Shown here: one piece after another, positions 11,292 to 26,200 of the stretch
Numbering within the stretch: the stretch's first letter is position 1
Layout of the letters: each line of letters starts with the position of its first letter
NCBI GenBank assembly: GCA_905221605.1
Contig: CAJNDS010001225.1
Coordinates: 401,001-465,000, forward strand
Direction of reading: 5' to 3'
From: Symbiodinium natans
Lineage: Eukaryota > Sar > Dinophyceae > Suessiales > Symbiodiniaceae
Length of the DNA: 64,000 bases
The notes under the pieces: generated by a model
The model's input: only the letters and a program-made list of their open reading frames with translations
Databases searched by the model: none
What the model was told of the DNA's origin: nothing
Translations under genes and position numbers: made by a program

Positions 11292-14200
11292 CTAATTTAG
11301 AGAGCTCACCATATCGTTCAGGTACTTCAAAAACCCGAAGCAGACTACTTCGTGCAGCTTATAACTCCAGCCCGAGCTTGCTCTCCTAACCCTAAACCCT
11401 AAACCCTAAACCCTACACCCCAAACCCCGAACCCTAACCCGAAACCCTAAACCCTAAACCCCTGAGCTGGTGGCAAAGCTGCGGACGACGTCGTCGTCCT
11501 GGTTGAGCCATGCTTCGGGCCAGCTTCTGTAGGTTTAGGGTTTAGGGTTTAGGGTTTAGGGTTTAGGGTTTAGGGTTTAGGGTTTAGGGTTTAGGGTTTA
11601 GGGTTTAGGGTTTAGGGTTTAGGGTGTAGGTTGGTTTAGCTACGAATGACTTAAACCCCGCCCCCCCTTCAAAAACAAAAAATAGTCTTCCTCAGAAGGG
11701 TCCGAAGGGTAATGTAGGGATTATTATTGAATTTGTTTGGGGTTCTTAGGCAAATAGTAGTTTGTGTTTAGGTCACCCGAAAGCCCAATTCTGCTCCCCT
11801 TCACAAGGGAATCAATGCCACATTTCTTACGAAGGGCCCATAGAAAAAAAAAGGTACCCTCATCCCAAAATCCTCGCTGGACCCTGAGCCCAAAACTCCT
11901 GAACCCTAAACCTAGACCCTAAACCCTAAACCCTAAACCCTGAACCCGAAACCCTAAACCCGCTAATCCCAGAATCCTGAACCCTGACTTGAGCTCCCCG
12001 GAAAAAAAAAGCTGCTTGGAAGCTCCTTTGACTCAGCATGTCTACTTAGTAACCCCTACAAACCTTTTTTGCTGTCCCACAAACCCACCTTCCTAACCCT
12101 ACTTAGTAAGTCAAAAGCAAGCAATCCATAAACCCTAGTCCCTAAACCCTAAACCCTAAACCCTAAACCCCAAACCCTGAACCCTGAACCCTGAACCCTG
12201 AACCCTGAACCCTAAACCCTAAACCCCAAACCCTGAACCCTGAACCCTGAACCCTGAACCCTAAACCCTAAACCCTAAACCCCAAACCCCAAACCCTGTA
12301 AACCCTGAACCCCAAACCCTGAACCCTAAACCCTAAACCCCAAACCCTGAACCCTGAACCCTAAACCCTAAACCCCAAACCCTGAACCCTGAACCCTAAA
12401 CCCTAAACCCTAAACCCCAAACCCTGAAACCCTGAACCCTAAACCCTAAACCCTAAACCCCAAACCCTGAACCCTAAACCCTAAACCCTAAACCCCAAAC
12501 CCTGAACCCTGAACCCTGAACCCTGAACCCTGAACCCTAAACCAAACACCCTAAACCCCAAACCCCAAACCCTGAACCTGAACCCCAAACCATGAACCCT
12601 AACCCATAAACCCCAAACCCTGAACCCCTACCCCTAAACCCCAAAAACCTGAACCCTGCACCCTTAACCGAAACCTACCCTAACCCTGAACCCTGAACCC
12701 TGAACCCTAAACCCTAAACCCTAAACCCTGAACACTAAAACCTAAAACCCTAAACCCAAAACCCTGAAACCCGAAACCTGAAACCTTAAACCCTAAACCC
12801 TAAAACCCTGACCCTGAACCCTGAACCCTGAAACCCTGAACCCTGACCCTAACCCTAAACCCTACCCAAACCCTAACCTGACCCTGAACCCAACCCTGAA
12901 CAAACCCCAAACCTTGACCCTGAACCCCTGAACCCTAAACCCTAAAACCCTAACCCTAAACCCTAAACCCTAAACCCAAAACCCTAACCCTAAACCCTAA
13001 CCCTAAACCCTGAACCCTGACCCTAAACCCTAACCCTAACCCCCAACCTGAACCCTGAACCCTAAACCCTAAACCCAAACCCCAACCCTGAACCCTGAAA
13101 CCCTAAACCCAAACCCCAACCTAACCCTAAACCCTAAACCCTAAACCCCAAACCCTGACCCGAACCACTAAACCCTAAACCCTAACCCTAACCCAAACCC
13201 CAAAAACCCTGAACCCTGAACCCTAAAAACCTAAACCCTAAACCCCAAACCCTGAAACCCTGAACCCTAAACCCTAAACCAAACCCTCAAACCCCAAACC
13301 CTAAACCCTGAAACCCTGAAACCCTGAACCCTAAACCCTAAACCCTGAAACCCTAAACCCAAAAACCCTAAACCCTGAACCCTGAACCCTCCCCTGAACC
13401 TGAACCCGGACCCTAACCCTAACCCTAAAAACCCCAAAAACCCCAAACCCTGAAAACCCTGAACCCTAACCCCAAACCTGAACCCTAAACCCCCAAACCT
13501 AACCCTGAAAAAAACCCCCCAAACACTGAACCCTGAACCCTGAACCCCCTAAACCCTAAACCCTGAAACCCTGAACCCTGAACCCTAAACCTAAAACCCT
13601 ACCCCTGAAACCCTAAACCCCAACCCCAACCCTGAACCCTGACCCTGAACCCTGAACCCCAAACCCTTAAACCTGAACCCTGACCCTGAACCTAAACCCA
13701 AACCCTAAACCCGACAAAACCCTTGACCCTGAAACCCTAACCCCAAACCCTGAACCCTAAACCCTAAACCCTGAACCCTGAAAAACCCTAACCCTAACCC
13801 TAAACCCTAAACCCTAAACCCAAAACCCTGAACCCGGACCCTAACCCCAAACCCTGAACCCTGAACCCTAACCCTAAACCCTAACCCCTGAACCCTGAAC
13901 CTGACCCTAACCCTAAACCCTAAACCGGAAACCTGAACCCTGAAAACCCCTAACCCTGAACCCTGAACCTGAACCCTAAACCCTAAACCATAAACCCTAA
14001 ACCCCAAAACCTGAACCTGAACCCCCTAAACCCCCAAAACCCTGAACCCTGAAACCTGAACCTAAACCCTCAACCCTAAACCCTAACCTAAACCCTAAAC
14101 ACCCTGAAACCTGAACCCTAAACCCTAAACCTAAACCCCAAAACCCTAACCTGAACCCTGAACCCTGAACATAAACCCAAACCCTAAACCCCAAACCCTG

Positions 14201-17200
14201 AAACCCTGAACCCTTGAACCCCAAAACCTGAACCTAAACCCAAACCCTGAACCTGAAACCTGAACCCTAAACCCTAAACCCTAAACCCCAGGAACCCTGA
14301 ACCCTGAACCCTGAACCCTGAACCCCAAACCCTGAACCCTAACCCCAACCCTGAACCCTGAACCCTGAACCCTAAACCCTAAACCCAAACCCCACCCTGA
14401 ACCTGAACCCTGAAACCCTGAAACCCTAACCCTAAACCCTGAACCCTGAACCCCTGAACCCTACCCCTAAAACCCTGACCCTGAACCTAAACTGAACCCT
14501 AAACCCTAAACCCCAAACCCTGAACCTGAACCCTGCACCCTAAAACCCCCTAACACCCCGAAAACCCGAAAACCCTTGAACCCTAAACCCCGGAACCCAA
14601 ACCCTAAACCCCAAACCTGAAATGAAACCTGAAACCCTAAACCCTAAACCTACACCCAACCCTGACCCTGACCCCTGCACCCTAAACCCTAACCCCAAAC
14701 CCTGAACCCTGAACCCTGACCCTGAACCCTGAACCCCTAACCCCCTAAACCCAAAAAACCCTAAACCCCGCTAAACCCAAACCTGAACCCTGAACCCTGA
14801 ACCCTAAACCCTAAACCCTAAACCCTGAACCCTGAACCCTGAACCCCTAAACCCCCAACCCTGAACCTGAACCCTAACCCCCTAAAACCCAACCCTAAAC
14901 CCTAAAACCCTGACCCTGAACCCTAAACCCTAAACCCTAAACCCCACCCGGAAAACCCCCTGACCCTGAACCCTGAACCCTGAACCCCCACCCTGACCCT
15001 GAACCCTGAACCCTGAAACCTGATCCCTGAACCCCTAAACCCTGAACCCTGAACCCTAAACCCTAAACCCTTAACCCTAACCCCAACCCTGAACCCTAAA
15101 CCCTAAACCCCAAACCTGAACCTGAACCCTGAACCCCTTAAACCCTAAACCCTGAACCGAACCTGAACTAACCCTAAACCCTAAAACCTAAACCCAAAAC
15201 CCTGAAAAAAAAAAAAAAACCCTGAACCCTGAACCTTAACCTAAAACCCGCTAAACCCTGAACCCTGAACCCTGAACCCTAAACCCTAAACCCTAAACCT
15301 AAACCCCAAACCCTGACCCGTGAAACCCTAACCCCCCCCCTAAAACCTAAACCCCTTGAACCTGGTGAACCTGCCCTAAACCCTGAACCCTGGAGACCCT
15401 GAACCCGGAACCTAAACCCTAAACCCAACCTAAACCCTAACCCCAAACCTGAACCCTGAACCTGAAACCTAAACTCCTAAACCCTGAAACCCTGAACCTG
15501 AACCCTAAACTAAAACCCTAAACCCTAAACCCCAAACCCTAACCCTAAACCCTAAACCCTAACCCTGAAACCCTGACCCGAACCCCTAAACCCTAAAACC
15601 TGAACCCTGAAACCCTGAACCTTAAAACCTGAACACTGAACCCTAAACCCTAAACCACAAACCCTGGAACCTGAACCCTGAACCCTACCCTAAACCCTGA
15701 AACCTGAACCCTGAACCCTAAACCCCTAAACCCTAAAAAACCCTAAACCCCAAACCCTGAACCCTGAACCCTGAACCCTAAACCCTAAACCCTGAACCCT
15801 GAACCCTGAACCCTAAACCCTAAACCCTAAACCCTAAACCCCAAACCCTGAACCCTGAACCCTGAACCCCTTCTCCGGGGTCTGCCTCTGCGCCTTCACC
15901 CCGGCGAGACAGCTCAACACGCCGGCTCTCGAAGGCCTGCGCAGCGGGCGTACTGGCTGGTTCTTCGTCGGGGACCCTATAGAATCCCTTAAAGGGAACC
16001 TATAGAATCCCTTAAAAAGGGTATATACATATGTACATATATATATATATGTAGGGCCCTAATTCCCTCATTCCCTTCTAAGAACCAGGGGGTTTAGGGA
16101 CCGAAGGCTTTAAGGTTTGGACCGAAGATGTCGATAAGGTTTAGGGATTTAAGGGTGTTATAAGGTTTAAGGCTTTAAGCTTGGGGGCAAGCGTCTAAGG
16201 GTTAGCGCTTTAAGGTTTTACTTTAAAGGTTTGGGATTTAGTTTTTTAAGGTTTAGGGCTTTAAGGTTTAGGGATGAGGGGTTGGTGTCATTTTTGCAGT
16301 GTTAAGGTTTTGGGTTTAGGAGTTTAGGACTCACGGGGGTAGGGCCCGTCTGAGCCGCTATTTCCAGAGGCCGAAGAAGTAAGCTGAACCCCTCATTCTA
16401 CAGGTTCTAGGGTTTAGGGCAGTTAGAGGGCTTTGGGGTTTGCAGGGCTTGTAGGGGTTTAGGGTTTGTCCGGGTTCTAGTTCTGAGTATACGGGTTTAC
16501 ACCTACTTTGGGTCTAAAGCTGCTACTTAGAGCCTTGTCCCATCATGGGTAGTAAATGGAGCGCCGCGACCGGTCACCACGACCACGATTTGAGTGAGGC
16601 ACGGCGGGGGCTCGGCCGCAAGCAGGGTGGTTTCACGAAAAGCACCCTCCGCTCTTGCAGCAAATGAGCAAGCACTGAAGCAATGAAACATGACCCTAAG
16701 CCCTAAACCCTAAACCCTGAACCCTAAATCCTAAACCCTAAACCCTAAACCCTAAACCCCAAACCGACTTTGGGGCTGCGCTTCGGAACTTGCAGTGGGA
16801 TTCGCTGCCTTGGTTGAAGTGACTCCGCAGTCACTCCCAGATGGCACTGCCCCCATCTTCCTGCATGGGACATGTTAAGGCCACCATGCGTCCTGCACTT
16901 CCGAGAGTGGCGGCCTCCCCTCCTCTGGGACCACCGTGCGTGCTTTGATCAGGGTTTAGGGTTTAGGGTTTTGGGGTGTAGGGCTTAGGCGCTCATTAGG
17001 GTTTAGGGTTTAGGGCTTAGTGTGCAGCGCTTGGGGCTTACAGAACTGGCATGTGCGCAGATACTTCGGACCCTTAGGGGGCACCAAATACTCCTTTCTC
17101 ATTCATGACCTTTGCTTAAGGGCTTTCCAAAGCTTGGGGCTTTGGGCTTTACGGTTTAGGGTTTAGGATGCTCAAGACTCATAAGGGTTTAGGGTTTGGG

Positions 17201-20200
17201 GAGTTGGTTTATTTACCGTTTGGGGGTAAACCCTAAACCCTAAACCCTAAACCCTAAACCCTAAACCCTAAACCCTAAACCCTAAACTCCAAGACCGCCA
17301 ACCTCACCAGTGGCGCTCTTTGCCAGATCCTGGCCTTCTTGGCTCCCAGGGTTTCGGAGAGAATCCTGCGCAGCACGGAGGGCTTCGCCCTAAACCCTAA
17401 ACCCTGAACCCTAAACCCTAAACCCTAAACCTTAAACCCTAAAGGCCCTAAACCCTAAACCCCGCTCTTCGGTTGATTTTGGGTACTCAGGAATATACCA
17501 GGGGTTCTTAATCTGATTTAAGGGACATTCCTTAATGCAAGGGGGTTTAGGGCTTAGGGTTTTTATTGGGCAGTGATCCTTGTTGTGGGTAGTTGTTGAA
17601 ATTAGGGTCCCTTTTAGGGGTCTTCACTATAAGGGTGCCGCCCTTTTGGGGGGACCCAAAGAGGGACCCGGGGCCTGGAGGCCCGAGACTCGACACTGCA
17701 GGGCTTGAAACCCTGAGACTAAAGACAGACTCCGAGACTCGAGACTGCAGGGCTTGGAAGACTGCAGGGGCCTGGAGGTCCGAGACTCGAGACTGCACGG
17801 CTTGGAGGCCTGAGACTCAAGACTGCAGGGCGAACGAAGAGGGTGCTTTTGTCGGTTCCTCACGGGCGGCATGTTGCCCTCAGCATGTCAGGCATCTGAC
17901 GAGCAGGGTGGAAAACGCACATCAACCGAGCGGCCACGGGGGTTGTCTGACAAGTTTGTCTTCGCCTCAAGTTATCTCAAGCTCGAAGAGCCCAAAGCAA
18001 AGGCCCACCACTCTTGCAAGTGTGCAGCCAGGATGCAGGAGCTTCAGCCAGTGTTTCTGAACCCGCTTCTTCGTCCTGTGTATCTTACCGAGAACTCAGC
18101 CCCTTGCAAGGGGTCCCACTACTGCTGCATGGAAGTGAATAAGGCATCTCCAACCTCCTGCTCAGCTCAACCGGCGTTGGACGCTCCGGCTCAGGCGAAT
18201 TGCTCTCAATTCCTTCCCAGTGCACCGCGACGTAAGCAACTACAAAACACTACAAACTCATACGCTCGCACGCGTACGAACTCTTGATTTGCATTGTTCT
18301 GGCCCTGGCAGCGCTGGCTGCCTACACTCTTGGACACTGACCTTCAATGACCTTTGTGCGGACACCGCTCCTGCCATGCTGTGATCGCGAGCTTTGTGAC
18401 GATCGCAATGGCCGGAAAGGTCAACTGCAGGACCTCTGCATTCAAACTGCTGCAAACTTTACGAAGCTCTGCTGCTAGGGTCAAGAAGCCGCCAGAGACA
18501 TTCACGGGCCATCTTAGGCCAGGCAGCTGCAGCAGCCGCAAAGGCACCTGCACCACCTGCTGGGGCAGCACCGCTGCTGCCCAGAGCGACTCCTGACCAT
18601 TGCTTAAACGTCTGAACACAGCAGCTTCGTTGGAACATGTTGCAACACATCGGCGCGAAAATGCCACAGCTGGAATGCGGCCTGCCGCCAGGCAAGCGCT
18701 GAACGGATCCATTCGTCAGCTGGAGCACTGTACTTATACTTGGCGCCGCAAAGGTCTGAAGTTGTTTTTTGTCATTCCTGTGGAGGCTGGGCGCTTTCTT
18801 CTTTGCTGTGGAGGCCTGGCACGTTTTTTCTGCTGCGGAGGCCGGGAGCGTTTCTGTTGGTCTGTGGAGGCCATGCGAGTTGTTTTTGCTGGGGATGTCT
18901 CACGCGTGTTCTGTTTTGCTGTGGTCTGGCGCTCTTTTTTGGCTCTTTTTTGTTCTTTGGAGGTCTGTCGCATTTTTGTTCTGCGGAGGCCGGGCACGTT
19001 TGTTTTTTGTGGAGGCCTGCGCATTTTTCTGGCTGTGGAGGTTTGTTGATTGTGTTGCCCCCTCATGTGCAAACGCAAGGCTCGTATCATGGGTTTAAAG
19101 AAGCGGGCGGGTTTAGGGATGGGGGGGGGGGCAAGCACAGACACAATGCTCGCACGATGGGTTTGGTAAGGGTTCATATGCTTTGAAGCAAGCTTTGCAC
19201 GCAACACACGTCTGGCCAGTATCGCCGTTCACTATGTCTCAAATGCCTATGATGTGCTGCACAACAAATGTCCAAAGGGCTGGATTCGAGGCAGTGTTGG
19301 CTCGAAGTCTCACGGCTCTGGCACAGGTGTTGTAACAGGTGTTGTACCTGTTACAGTGTTGCGGTACCTTCCCTCCCTGTGGAGTGTCAGAGAAGGTCCT
19401 TTACAGGACAATCCATGTGTGAAGTTGAAGAGGCACGGCGTCCTGAGAAGCTAGAGCGTACCCCTGGACGCAAACGGGCAAACGGCAAAGAACAGGATGC
19501 TGTGTCCGGATCTAGGCCCACAGGCCCTAGCTCGCGCGCTGCACTCTAAAGCCCGACCTGCGACATGCACGGGCTCCTAAACCTCTACAAACCTGACATA
19601 CAGAATCGAAAACTGGCTGTGGAATGCAAGGGCAACACCCGCACGTCCGCACGTGCTGTGCAAAAGTGGCTGCCCAGCTGGCCTTCTCATGAATCCAGTC
19701 CACAAGCGCATTCCTGTTCATGAACACCTGGCGAGCGTGTATCTGGCTCAAAGTCCTGAGACAGCATGGCCTACCCTTGACGGAGATTGACGCGCGTCCC
19801 GGGAAGCAAGATCTCTGCTTGAGGGGCCTCGGAAAAGAAATTGGACAGATCAGATCCGTCGGGGCCGCGGCCGAACAGAGCGCCTCCACGGGGAGATCCA
19901 TTGAAGTCACATCAGACGGCAACCTTCCCACCTTCGAGTCGCTTTTCATCTGGACTCTCGGCATGAATGAAGAGATTCGGGCCACCGGGTTCGAAACTCC
20001 GATTCCCAGCCCCATGGAATCCCATGTCAGCCTCTCCCCGCAGAATCAACTCAGCCCTCAAGAGCATCCGTATGCGAGCGGTCATCCATGAAGCTGCATG
20101 TATCTTGGGTATAAGGCTTCATCTCATTTGCACTCGTTGCAACGTCGTTCGCCCTCGCCTCCTTCAGGCTTTGGAAGGGCCTCATGACACCCTGGCGCTT

Positions 20201-23200
20201 CGGAATAATGAGCTTATGAAGATCAGCATGGAAAGCGACTCAGGATTGTTACATGCGCTTGTGACGCTTGTCTTAATACGACAGGCGTGGCATCATGAGC
20301 GCAACTCCCTTGAAGAGCCTACCTGATGAGTACCTCTCTAGCGGAGCTGCAGAATCGAGATCTGAGGTGTGTTCGAGGTATAGCGGAGATTACACAGGAA
20401 TAGAATCTAGAATAAATAATCATTCAAGCTACTGTAAACCTGGGCAGACATTCGGGCACTGTCAATCCACCGCCCAATTTGCCGTACAGCTGCTTCACAT
20501 TAGCAGCCCTAGCGTACGTAATGATTACGTGCACGGTCTTGTCGAGCCTGGAAGGCAGAGTTCAGCATGCAACTTCCGTCGGCAGAAACGCAGTGACCGG
20601 TGCCACCCCTCCCCAACTTCGGCCTCCAGGTCACAGTCCAACAAAGTGGACTGGTGAACCTTCCATGTGAGGTGTTGCGGGGTGCAGGGTGGCTCGTGAA
20701 CATTCGAGGCGAAAGCAGACCCATTTGCGGCTCTTAGGTTGGTTTTTGTCTTAAGGAGATTTAGGGTGTCGGGTTTTGCGTGTTTTGGGAGGGTGGGTTT
20801 TAGGGTTTATGAGGGTTTGTGAGGGTTTGAAGGGTAATGCATGGTATCCATTATAGGTTAGGTTCTCTAGCCAAGAGACTCGGCAACAGGTCGGGCCTCG
20901 ATGAGCACGCGGCGACCAGAAGTCCCATGGAATCGTGTTCCCTTCCATTTCAGCTTGGACAACCTTCGTACGCTTGTGGTCCTCGGACGCGGATGCCCTT
21001 TCCAGCATCGCAATCGCTCCGGTACCAGGCTTTCATTGCAGAAGCAAGAAAGGGCAGTGGAGTGGTCCAACACGCCCGCCTTTTGCTGCCAGACTTTGGC
21101 CTCTTGCATCGCTGCCTCCATGTCGCCGAGAGGAAACCCTTGATCATCGCTGGCAGGTCGCTTGTGATTTGAGGGGGTTTAGGGTTTAGGGTTTAGGGTT
21201 TAGGGTTTAGGGTTTAGGGCTTAGGGCGTTCAGGGTTGATCGCTGCTCACTTGCTATTTCCGAGTCAGAAACTATTCACAAGAGCGACCCAGAAATGACA
21301 AGCGAGCCATTTTTGGTTGTAGGAAGCTATACACCCCATAAAAAGGGAATACGGGCCTGCCTTGGGTCCTTGGAACTATACTGACCTTGGAACCCCAAAA
21401 ATGTAAGTTTAGCTATTTCTTAGGAGTTATAGTACTCAATGATTGAAAAAAAAACATTCACAAGTATCCCTAAGGAAAGGTTAGCGTTCCCCTGAAGTAC
21501 CCTGATGCGATCATAATTGGGTCATAAGATAGAAGTAAAAACCAAAAAACACATAAGGCCCGTGCCCTGGGTCCTACGAAGGTTTGCGTTTAACATGTGT
21601 TGGGTGATTGCAGGGAAGCCCAAGCATGGCACACCGTGGCGACAAATCCCTTCTTGCCTAAACCCTAAGACCCGAACCCTAAACCTGAACCCCAAACCCT
21701 AAACCCTGAAAAGCCCTAAGTCCTAAACCCTAAACCTCAGGTTGCAGCGTGGTGTCCAGCGCAGGTGCTCCGCTGCTCCGTTGGCGCGAAGAGCCTGCGT
21801 TGAGAGCTTGGGGTTAAGGGTTAAGGGTGTAGGGGTTTGGGGTTTGGGGTTTAGGGGGTTTCGGCTTTGAGGGTCTAGGGGCTTAGGGTTTTTGGGTTGT
21901 TTAAGGGTTGTGGGGGTTTGGGTTCTGTTTTGGCCCGGCGGGGGGGGAAGGGGGGGGTTTAGGGATGCATGGTTCAGGGTTTAGGGTGCTCTCTTCGGAG
22001 GACTCAGAGTTCAGGGTTCAGGGTTCAGGGTTTAGGGTTTAGGGGTGCTCTGGCAGCGATGAATTTCACACTCTCAGGTTGCAGGCGACACGAATGCCGG
22101 CTGCCCTCGTCCCATGCCAGAACCAGAAACCCTAAACCGAATGCCCTAAACCCTAAACCCTAAACCCTAAACCCTAAACCCTAAATCCCCAAACCCCTGA
22201 ACCCCTAAACCACCCAAACCCCGAAACCCTAAAACCCTAAACCCCCCAAACCCCTAAACCCTAAAACCCTAAACCCTAACATCTTTACCCTCAAAGTCTT
22301 AAAGCGGTTCATCCCTACACCCTGACCCCTAAACCGCTCAAGAAACAACTGCCCAACCCTGAACCCCTAAACGCCCTAAACCCCTAAACCCAACATACCT
22401 TACTCCTATACAAAACCCCTAAACCCCTAAACCTCTAAAAACTCTTAAACCCTAAACCCTAAACACCTAAGCCCCTAAACCAAATTTACCTTAATCAGGA
22501 AGGTTCTGGAACCGAACCGGAACCGCACGAACCGAACCGCCACGAACCGAACCGCCAAAACCGGCCAGCAAACACGAACCGTAGGAACCGTGAACCGCAA
22601 GGGAACCGAAAACCGGAACCGTTTCGACAGCGAACCGGTCTCGGCCAGGAGCCCAAGTCAAATAGAGCATGGTACTGAAAGGTTTGGATCCCGCCAAACT
22701 TGTTTTGAAACAATCAAACTGTCGCAAAAACATGACTCGGTTCTCGGTTAACCCTCCAAAATTGAAGGGTCTTGGAGGTGCAAAGTTTCAAGATATCATG
22801 GTTTCTATCCGGATTTTCAGCCTAGAATCAAATTTTGGCCCCTTCAAACTCATCATTGGAGATGTGCACAGAGCCCAAACATTTCTGTCACGATTGGAGT
22901 GAAGAGGCTTTGTCGAGGTTTCGAGGTCCTTAAACCTATATTGCATGGTCTCGCGGGCCAGAAAAATAATTCCATCACCTAAACTTTCTACTATTTCGGG
23001 GTACGCAGGGCAGGTTTCCAGGTTTGGACCTGCCAAAACGCGCAGGCAAAACGTGCAAGTTTCCAGGTTTGGACCCAAACGTGCGGGTTTCAGGTTTAGA
23101 CCTCCCAAAACGTGGTTTGGACCCCCAAACGTGCAGGTTTCCAGGTTTGGACCTCCCAAAATGCGCAAGTTTCCAGGTTTGGACCCCCCCCCAAACGTGC

Positions 23201-26200
23201 AAGTTTCCAGGTTTGGACCTCCCAAAACGTGCAGGTTTCGAGGTTTGGACCTCCCAAAACGTGCAAGTTTCCAAAACGTGCAAGTTTCCAGGTTTGGACC
23301 CCCCAATACGTTGACGTTTCCAGGTTTGGCCCCCCAAAATGTGCAAGTTTCCAGGTTTGGACCCCCCAAACGTGCAGGTTTCCAGGTTTGGACCCCCAAA
23401 ACGTTGACGTTTCCAGGTTTGAGCCCCTTAAAACGTGCAGGTTTCCAGGTTTGGACCCCCAAAAGCAGGTTTCCAGGTTTGGACCCCCAAAACGTGCACG
23501 TTTGCAGGTTTGGACCCTCCCAAACGTGCAGGTGTTTGCATGTTTTGGGGGGTCCAAACCTGGAAACGTCAACGTTTTGGAGGGTCCAAACCTGGAAACC
23601 TGCAGGTCCAAACCTGGAAACCTGCTCGTTTTGAAACCTGGAAACGTCAACATTTTGGGGGGTCCAAACCTGGAAACCTGCACATTTTGAAAACCTGGAA
23701 ACCTGCACGTTTAGGGGGTCCAAACCTGGAAACGTCAACGAACGTGCGGCAGGTTTCCAGGTCCCAAAACGTGCAGGTTTCCAGGTTTCCAGGTTTGGAC
23801 CCCCCAAACGTGCAGGTCTGCAGGTTTGGACCCCCCCAAACGTGCAGGTTTCCAGGTTTGCCCCCAAAACGTGCAGGTTTCCAGGTGGGGTCCAAACCTG
23901 GAAACCTGCACGTTTTGGTGGTCCAAACCTAGAAACCCACGTTTGGGGGGGTCCAAACCTGGAAACCTGCACGTTTCCCGCGATCCCGTGTCAAAGGGAT
24001 CGCGGAAAGGTTGTGGAGTGTACAACAAAGACAACCTACTTTACAGGACACTAAACGTTAAGGTCGGCTTGCACTTGCGGACCTAGCCCTGACACAAAGA
24101 AAACCACAAACCCTGGTTGAGGGTCCCTAACCCAAAACTCAACGTTTGGGTTTGGGGGGTCCAAACCTGGAAACCTGCACGTTTTGGGGGGTCCAAACCT
24201 GGAAACCTGCACGTTTTGGGGGGTCCAAACCTGGAAACCTGCACGTTTTGGGGGGTCCAAACCTGGAAACCTGCACGTTTTGGCAGGTCCAAACCTGGAA
24301 ACCTGGAAACCTGCACGTTTGGGGGGTCCAAACCTGGAAACCTGGCCTCAAGGAAAAGTTTTGGGAAGTCGAAACATATCAGAAGGGTCCAGAACATGAG
24401 GGCTTCGGTGTGTTTAGGGCTTTCGGGTTTTCTGGAACCGAACCGAACCGAACCGAACCGAGTGCGCACAGAACCGTTAGGAACCGAAACCGCCGAACGA
24501 ACCGAACCGCTACGAGCCGCCGGCCCGGGAACCGACACGAACCGAACCGAACCGGAACTTTACTGTTAATGCAGTTCTCAGTGCCTCCTCTGCCAAAGTC
24601 GCGCAGGGTCGGTGCTCCTCGCCAAGCCTCGAGTTTAGGTTTGGGAGTTCATGGTTTCCACGTCACGCAGCCTACAGTAGGGTTTAGGGTTTAGGGTTTA
24701 GGGCTTTGGGTTTAGGGTTTAGGCTTTAGGTTTTTGAGGGTTGCGTGCTCAGGGTCTCTCTAGGGCCCGGGGCCATTTGGGGTTTGGGGTGTACGGTTTC
24801 ACCTACCTATCGGCTAGCAGTTGGTCTTCATATTCACTTCCCCCGCGCAAAAGACTATCTAAACCGTAATCTCGAAACTCCTAAACTCGAAACACTAAAC
24901 CCTGAACCCAAAAAACCCAAGCCCTAAACCCGAAACACTACAACCTAAACACTAAACTTGAAAACCCTTTACCCCCCTCCCCCCCCGCCCCTCCCAACGC
25001 CCCCCCACCCCCCCACCCCCCCACCCCCGTCCCCCCGACCCCCCGTTTAGGGTTGAGGGGTTAAGGATCCCGAACAGACGAAGGCAAGCACAGTTGTAAA
25101 GGCTATCTTCGATGTTGAAAAGGTTGCTCTCAAGCCAACTTAGCCTACCCTAAACCCTAAACCCTGAGCCTTGACCTCGAAACCCATTAAAGTTTCAGGG
25201 TGCCCGTCTGTTCTGTGGGTTTCGCCCTTAGCTAAGCTCTAAACCCCTAAACCCTAAACCCTAAACCCTAAACCCTAAACCCTAGACCCTAAACCCTAAA
25301 CCCTAAACCCTAAACCGCACCGGGCCCAAGAACCTGAAAATGGAAACACAAGAGCTGAGTAGTCGACATGGGGCTGACAGGGTGCATAGGGCTTAGGTTG
25401 GGCTGTTCCCCCAGGGTTTAGGGTTTAGGGGTTTAGGCTTAGGGGTTTAGGATTTAGGGTTTAGGGTTTAGGACTGTTCATATAAGGGGGAACATCCGAA
25501 GGCTTAGGGCTTGAAGGTTGTTTTCGGGCTTAGAGCTTATTGTTTCTGGCTCTTTCGGCTTGCGGTTTGTGGGGTTTACATGCCCCCACCATTAACAGCA
25601 ATGCAGATGCCCTGAACCCTAAACCCTAAACCCTAAACCCGTAACGCTAAACCCTATACCCTAAACCTCATTTCGTTTACGCATTGCTGACGCGGGGCCA
25701 GTAAACTCCTGGATGTTTCTCGAGCGGCCAGTGCTCGCGGAAAGCCTTCACTGATGATCCGAAGCCACACGAGTCGTGACATCAGTAAGCCCAACCCTGA
25801 AACCTAAGACGCTAGACCCTAGACCCTAGACCCAAGACCCTAAACCCTAAACCCTAAACCCTAAACCCTAAACCCTAAACCCTAAACCCTAAAGCCTAAA
25901 GCCTAAAGCCTAAACCCTAAACCCTAAACCCTAAACCCTAAACCCATCCTCCTAATACATCAGAGGCAGGGCTCCAGCAGTCACGGCAATTACGTGGATG
26001 GTGAACCCGTGGGGGAGGCGGAAGAGGGCCGGAAGCCCCTGAGCCCTTATCCCTAAACCCTAGAGCCCTAAACCCTAAACCCTAAACCCTAAACCCTAAA
26101 CCCTGAACCCCTGAACCCCCAAACCCAAAACCCTGGAGCCCTAAACCCTGAACCCCTCAACCCTACACCCCTAAGCCTCTAAATGCGCGAGAGCCCTCAA

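Noticed and set aside
13807-14224. Minus-strand frames rich in GFRVQGLGF
   Set aside because: Translation of CCCTGAA/CCCTAAA repeats; the same Gly-Phe-Arg pattern appears wherever these repeats occur (also 29356-29669 and 33759-34090).
22788-24538. Reading frames of up to 394 codons on both strands
   Set aside because: Products of the 33-bp minisatellite; both strands and several frames are open because the unit is a multiple of three.
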